Assembly: GCA_051954695.1 (NCBI GenBank) | Contig: JBQCHL010000003.1 | Span: 1 to 64,000, forward strand | Direction: 5' to 3' | From: Terrimonas_A sp051954695 | GTDB taxonomy: Bacteria > Bacteroidota > Bacteroidia > Chitinophagales > Chitinophagaceae | Length of the DNA stretch: 64,000 bases | Shown here: one piece after another, positions 62,587-64,000 of the stretch | How the letters are laid out: each line of letters starts with the position of its first letter | Position numbering within the stretch: position 1 is the first letter of the stretch | Notes under the pieces: generated by a model | Told to the model about the DNA's origin: nothing | The model's database searches: none | What the model saw: only the letters and a program-made list of their open reading frames with translations | Program-made: the position numbers and the translations under genes

Positions 62587-64000
62587 TCAGAATGGTTTCT
62601 TTGGCTTTTCTTCTCCATTCTTTGTTTTAGCCAGGTTTTGCTGGTTGATCATATCATCCACCACTTTCACGGCCTGGTCAAGATAAATATCCTGGCGGAG
62701 CGATTTCAACCACTGGTTGAAGCGGTCTTGTTTGGCTTTATCATCAGACCAACGGTTCACTTCAGATGGCAGGGCTGATACAGCCATTTCTGTTTTCAAC
62801 CTTCTCACTGAATCCATTTGGGCATATGCTTCACGTACCTGCTTTTGCTCTTTCTTGTATTTATCCAATTGGAGAGAATATTCTTTATTGTTCTCCTTAT
62901 TCAGCCATTCTGTATTCTTCCGGATTGTCTGGAAAGCTGTACTGTTCAATACACGCTGATTGCTGAGCTGGCGGATCGTTTTCAGATCATAGCCTGCATT
63001 CCAACTGGCATAAGGGGATTTGCTGATCTCATCCCATGGCAACGCATCAGGATCATCTTTCTCACGCACTTTCAGGTATTCCAACTGATCGGGCAGTACG
63101 ATATCGGAAGCCACTCCTCTTAATTGCGTAGAACCTCCGTTAATACGGTAGAATTTCTGCAGGGTCAGCTTCACCGTTCCCAGGTCAGAATTCGACATGG
63201 AGAACCCTGTTTCAGGGTCAAGCCCTATATTCCTTTGTACTGTGCCTTTACCATAAGTGGAAGTGCTGCCAATGATCACACCGCGGCCATAATCCTGGAT
63301 CGCTGCTGCAAATATTTCAGAAGCGGATGCACTGAATTCGTTTACCATCACTGCCAGCGGGCCTGAGTATAATAATGATTTGTCTTTATCTTTTAATACG
63401 CTCGGGCGGTTATCTTTATCTTTCACCTGAACGATGGGACCATCTTCAATAAACAATCCGGCCATCTGCACCACATCGTACAGCGATCCGCCACCATTAT
63501 TGCGCAGATCGATCACAATACCATCCACATTCTGTTCTTTCAGCTTCATTACTTCTTTGGCTACATCCACATAGCTGCGGGCGCCATTGGGGTTCTCAAA
63601 GTCGGCATAGAACTCGGGAAGGAAAATATATCCGATCTTGGAATTACCTGACTGCACCACTGCACTACGGGCAAAGGTTTCATCCTGTACGATCTGATCC
63701 CGGATCAGTGACACTGTTTTCAAAGTGCCGTCTGCTTTTTTGAGGGTCAGCGTTACTTCTGTTCCTTTTTTACCGCGGATCAGTTTAACCGCATCCGTTA
63801 CAGAAAAACCTGTAAGGTCAACAGCTTCTTCTTTGCCTTGCGCCACTTTCTGGATCAGGTCACCGGTCTGCGGTTCACCCTGTTTGTAAGCAGGGCCTCC
63901 GGTTACAATGCTGGCCACTTTGATATTTCCATCATCGTATACGAGAGAAGCGCCTATTCCAAAGAAGCGGCCGCTCATTTCTTCATCAAAATATCTTTTA
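62587..64000 (-). CDS. prc: Tail-specific (carboxy-terminal) protease, S41 family, N-terminus outside the window
   Basis: The frame stays open to the window edge (KRYFDEEMSGRFFGIG). A PDZ domain (SIVTGGPAYKQGEPQTGDLI) is followed by the S41 core with catalytic Ser in FSASASEIFAAAIQDYG and Lys in STYGKGTVQRN. Then comes a Prc-type C-terminal helical domain. It degrades or trims periplasmic proteins. The visible part is 471 codons; the beginning of the gene lies beyond 64000. Confidence 0.93.
   Translation of the reverse strand, partial: KRYFDEEMSGRFFGIGASLVYDDGNIKVASIVTGGPAYKQGEPQTGDLIQKVAQGKEEAVDLTGFSVTDAVKLIRGKKGTEVTLTLKKADGTLKTVSLIRDQIVQDETFARSAVVQSGNSKIGYIFLPEFYADFENPNGARSYVDVAKEVMKLKEQNVDGIVIDLRNNGGGSLYDVVQMAGLFIEDGPIVQVKDKDNRPSVLKDKDKSLLYSGPLAVMVNEFSASASEIFAAAIQDYGRGVIIGSTSTYGKGTVQRNIGLDPETGFSMSNSDLGTVKLTLQKFYRINGGSTQLRGVASDIVLPDQLEYLKVREKDDPDALPWDEISKSPYASWNAGYDLKTIRQLSNQRVLNSTAFQTIRKNTEWLNKENNKEYSLQLDKYKKEQKQVREAYAQMDSVRRLKTEMAVSALPSEVNRWSDDKAKQDRFNQWLKSLRQDIYLDQAVKVVDDMINQQNLAKTKNGEEKPKKPF

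Noticed and set aside
1..64000. CRISPR arrays, tRNA or rRNA genes, transposases, phage genes
   Set aside because: No regular spacer-repeat pattern, cloverleaf or recognisable mobile gene was seen. The palindromes are isolated, not arrays.

Overview
The window looks like a chromosomal segment of a Bacteroidota bacterium, most probably of the Chitinophagales/Chitinophagaceae. This rests on several signs: repeated TAnnTTTG promoter -7 boxes placed very close to start codons, few Shine-Dalgarno sites, a DUF4270 lipoprotein, an EF-G2-like factor, GSCFA and MbnP-family proteins, and a GMC oxidoreductase paired with a gluconate dehydrogenase subunit 3-like lipoprotein. No rRNA, tRNA, CRISPR array, transposase or phage gene was recognised. 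Gene density is high and most genes are housekeeping or envelope functions.

Layout. 1-4.9 kb: end of a small membrane protein, then an ABC ATPase and a very large permease fused to an M1-type aminopeptidase. 4.9-8.3 kb (minus strand): a likely copper cassette of a small CDGKC membrane protein, an MbnP-like lipoprotein, a MauG/MbnH-type di-haem peroxidase lipoprotein and an outer-membrane barrel with an N-terminal CxxC. 8.4-18.6 kb: metallo-beta-lactamase-fold hydrolase, LigD, a two-component system, a universal stress protein, a TPR protein, GpsA and a small secreted protein. 19-28.7 kb: small acidic protein, Xaa-Pro aminopeptidase, aldo/keto reductase, DEAD-box helicase with a structured leader, pullulanase, the GMC/subunit 3 pair and a methyltransferase. 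28.8-37.8 kb: EF-G2-like factor, coiled-coil protein, DnaG, CYTH protein, M48 protease, PlsY, PrmA. 37.9-46.6 kb: Pnp, RpsO, MiaE, GalK, GSCFA protein, HMG-CoA lyase, RlmB and a Nudix hydrolase. 46.7-56.9 kb: MetK, DUF4270, a glycogen-synthase-like half protein, then panC, panD, a YbhN-type membrane protein, ppk1, ppx and panB. 56.9-64 kb: ALDH7-type dehydrogenase, OmpA/TSP3 protein, subtilase, DinB protein and a tail-specific protease cut by the window edge.

The most unusual layer is intergenic. At least eight long perfect or near-perfect inverted repeats (19-47 bp arms), built from short repeated words, sit between genes. One pair of arms brackets the 3' ends of miaE and galK: one arm starts on the miaE stop codon and the other supplies the last codons and the stop codon of galK. 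A sister element with the same core words lies between a coiled-coil gene and dnaG. The best candidate for a functional system that is not fully described is the MbnP/peroxidase/barrel/CDGKC cassette. The GMC enzyme with a ferredoxin-like four-cysteine motif is another good candidate.
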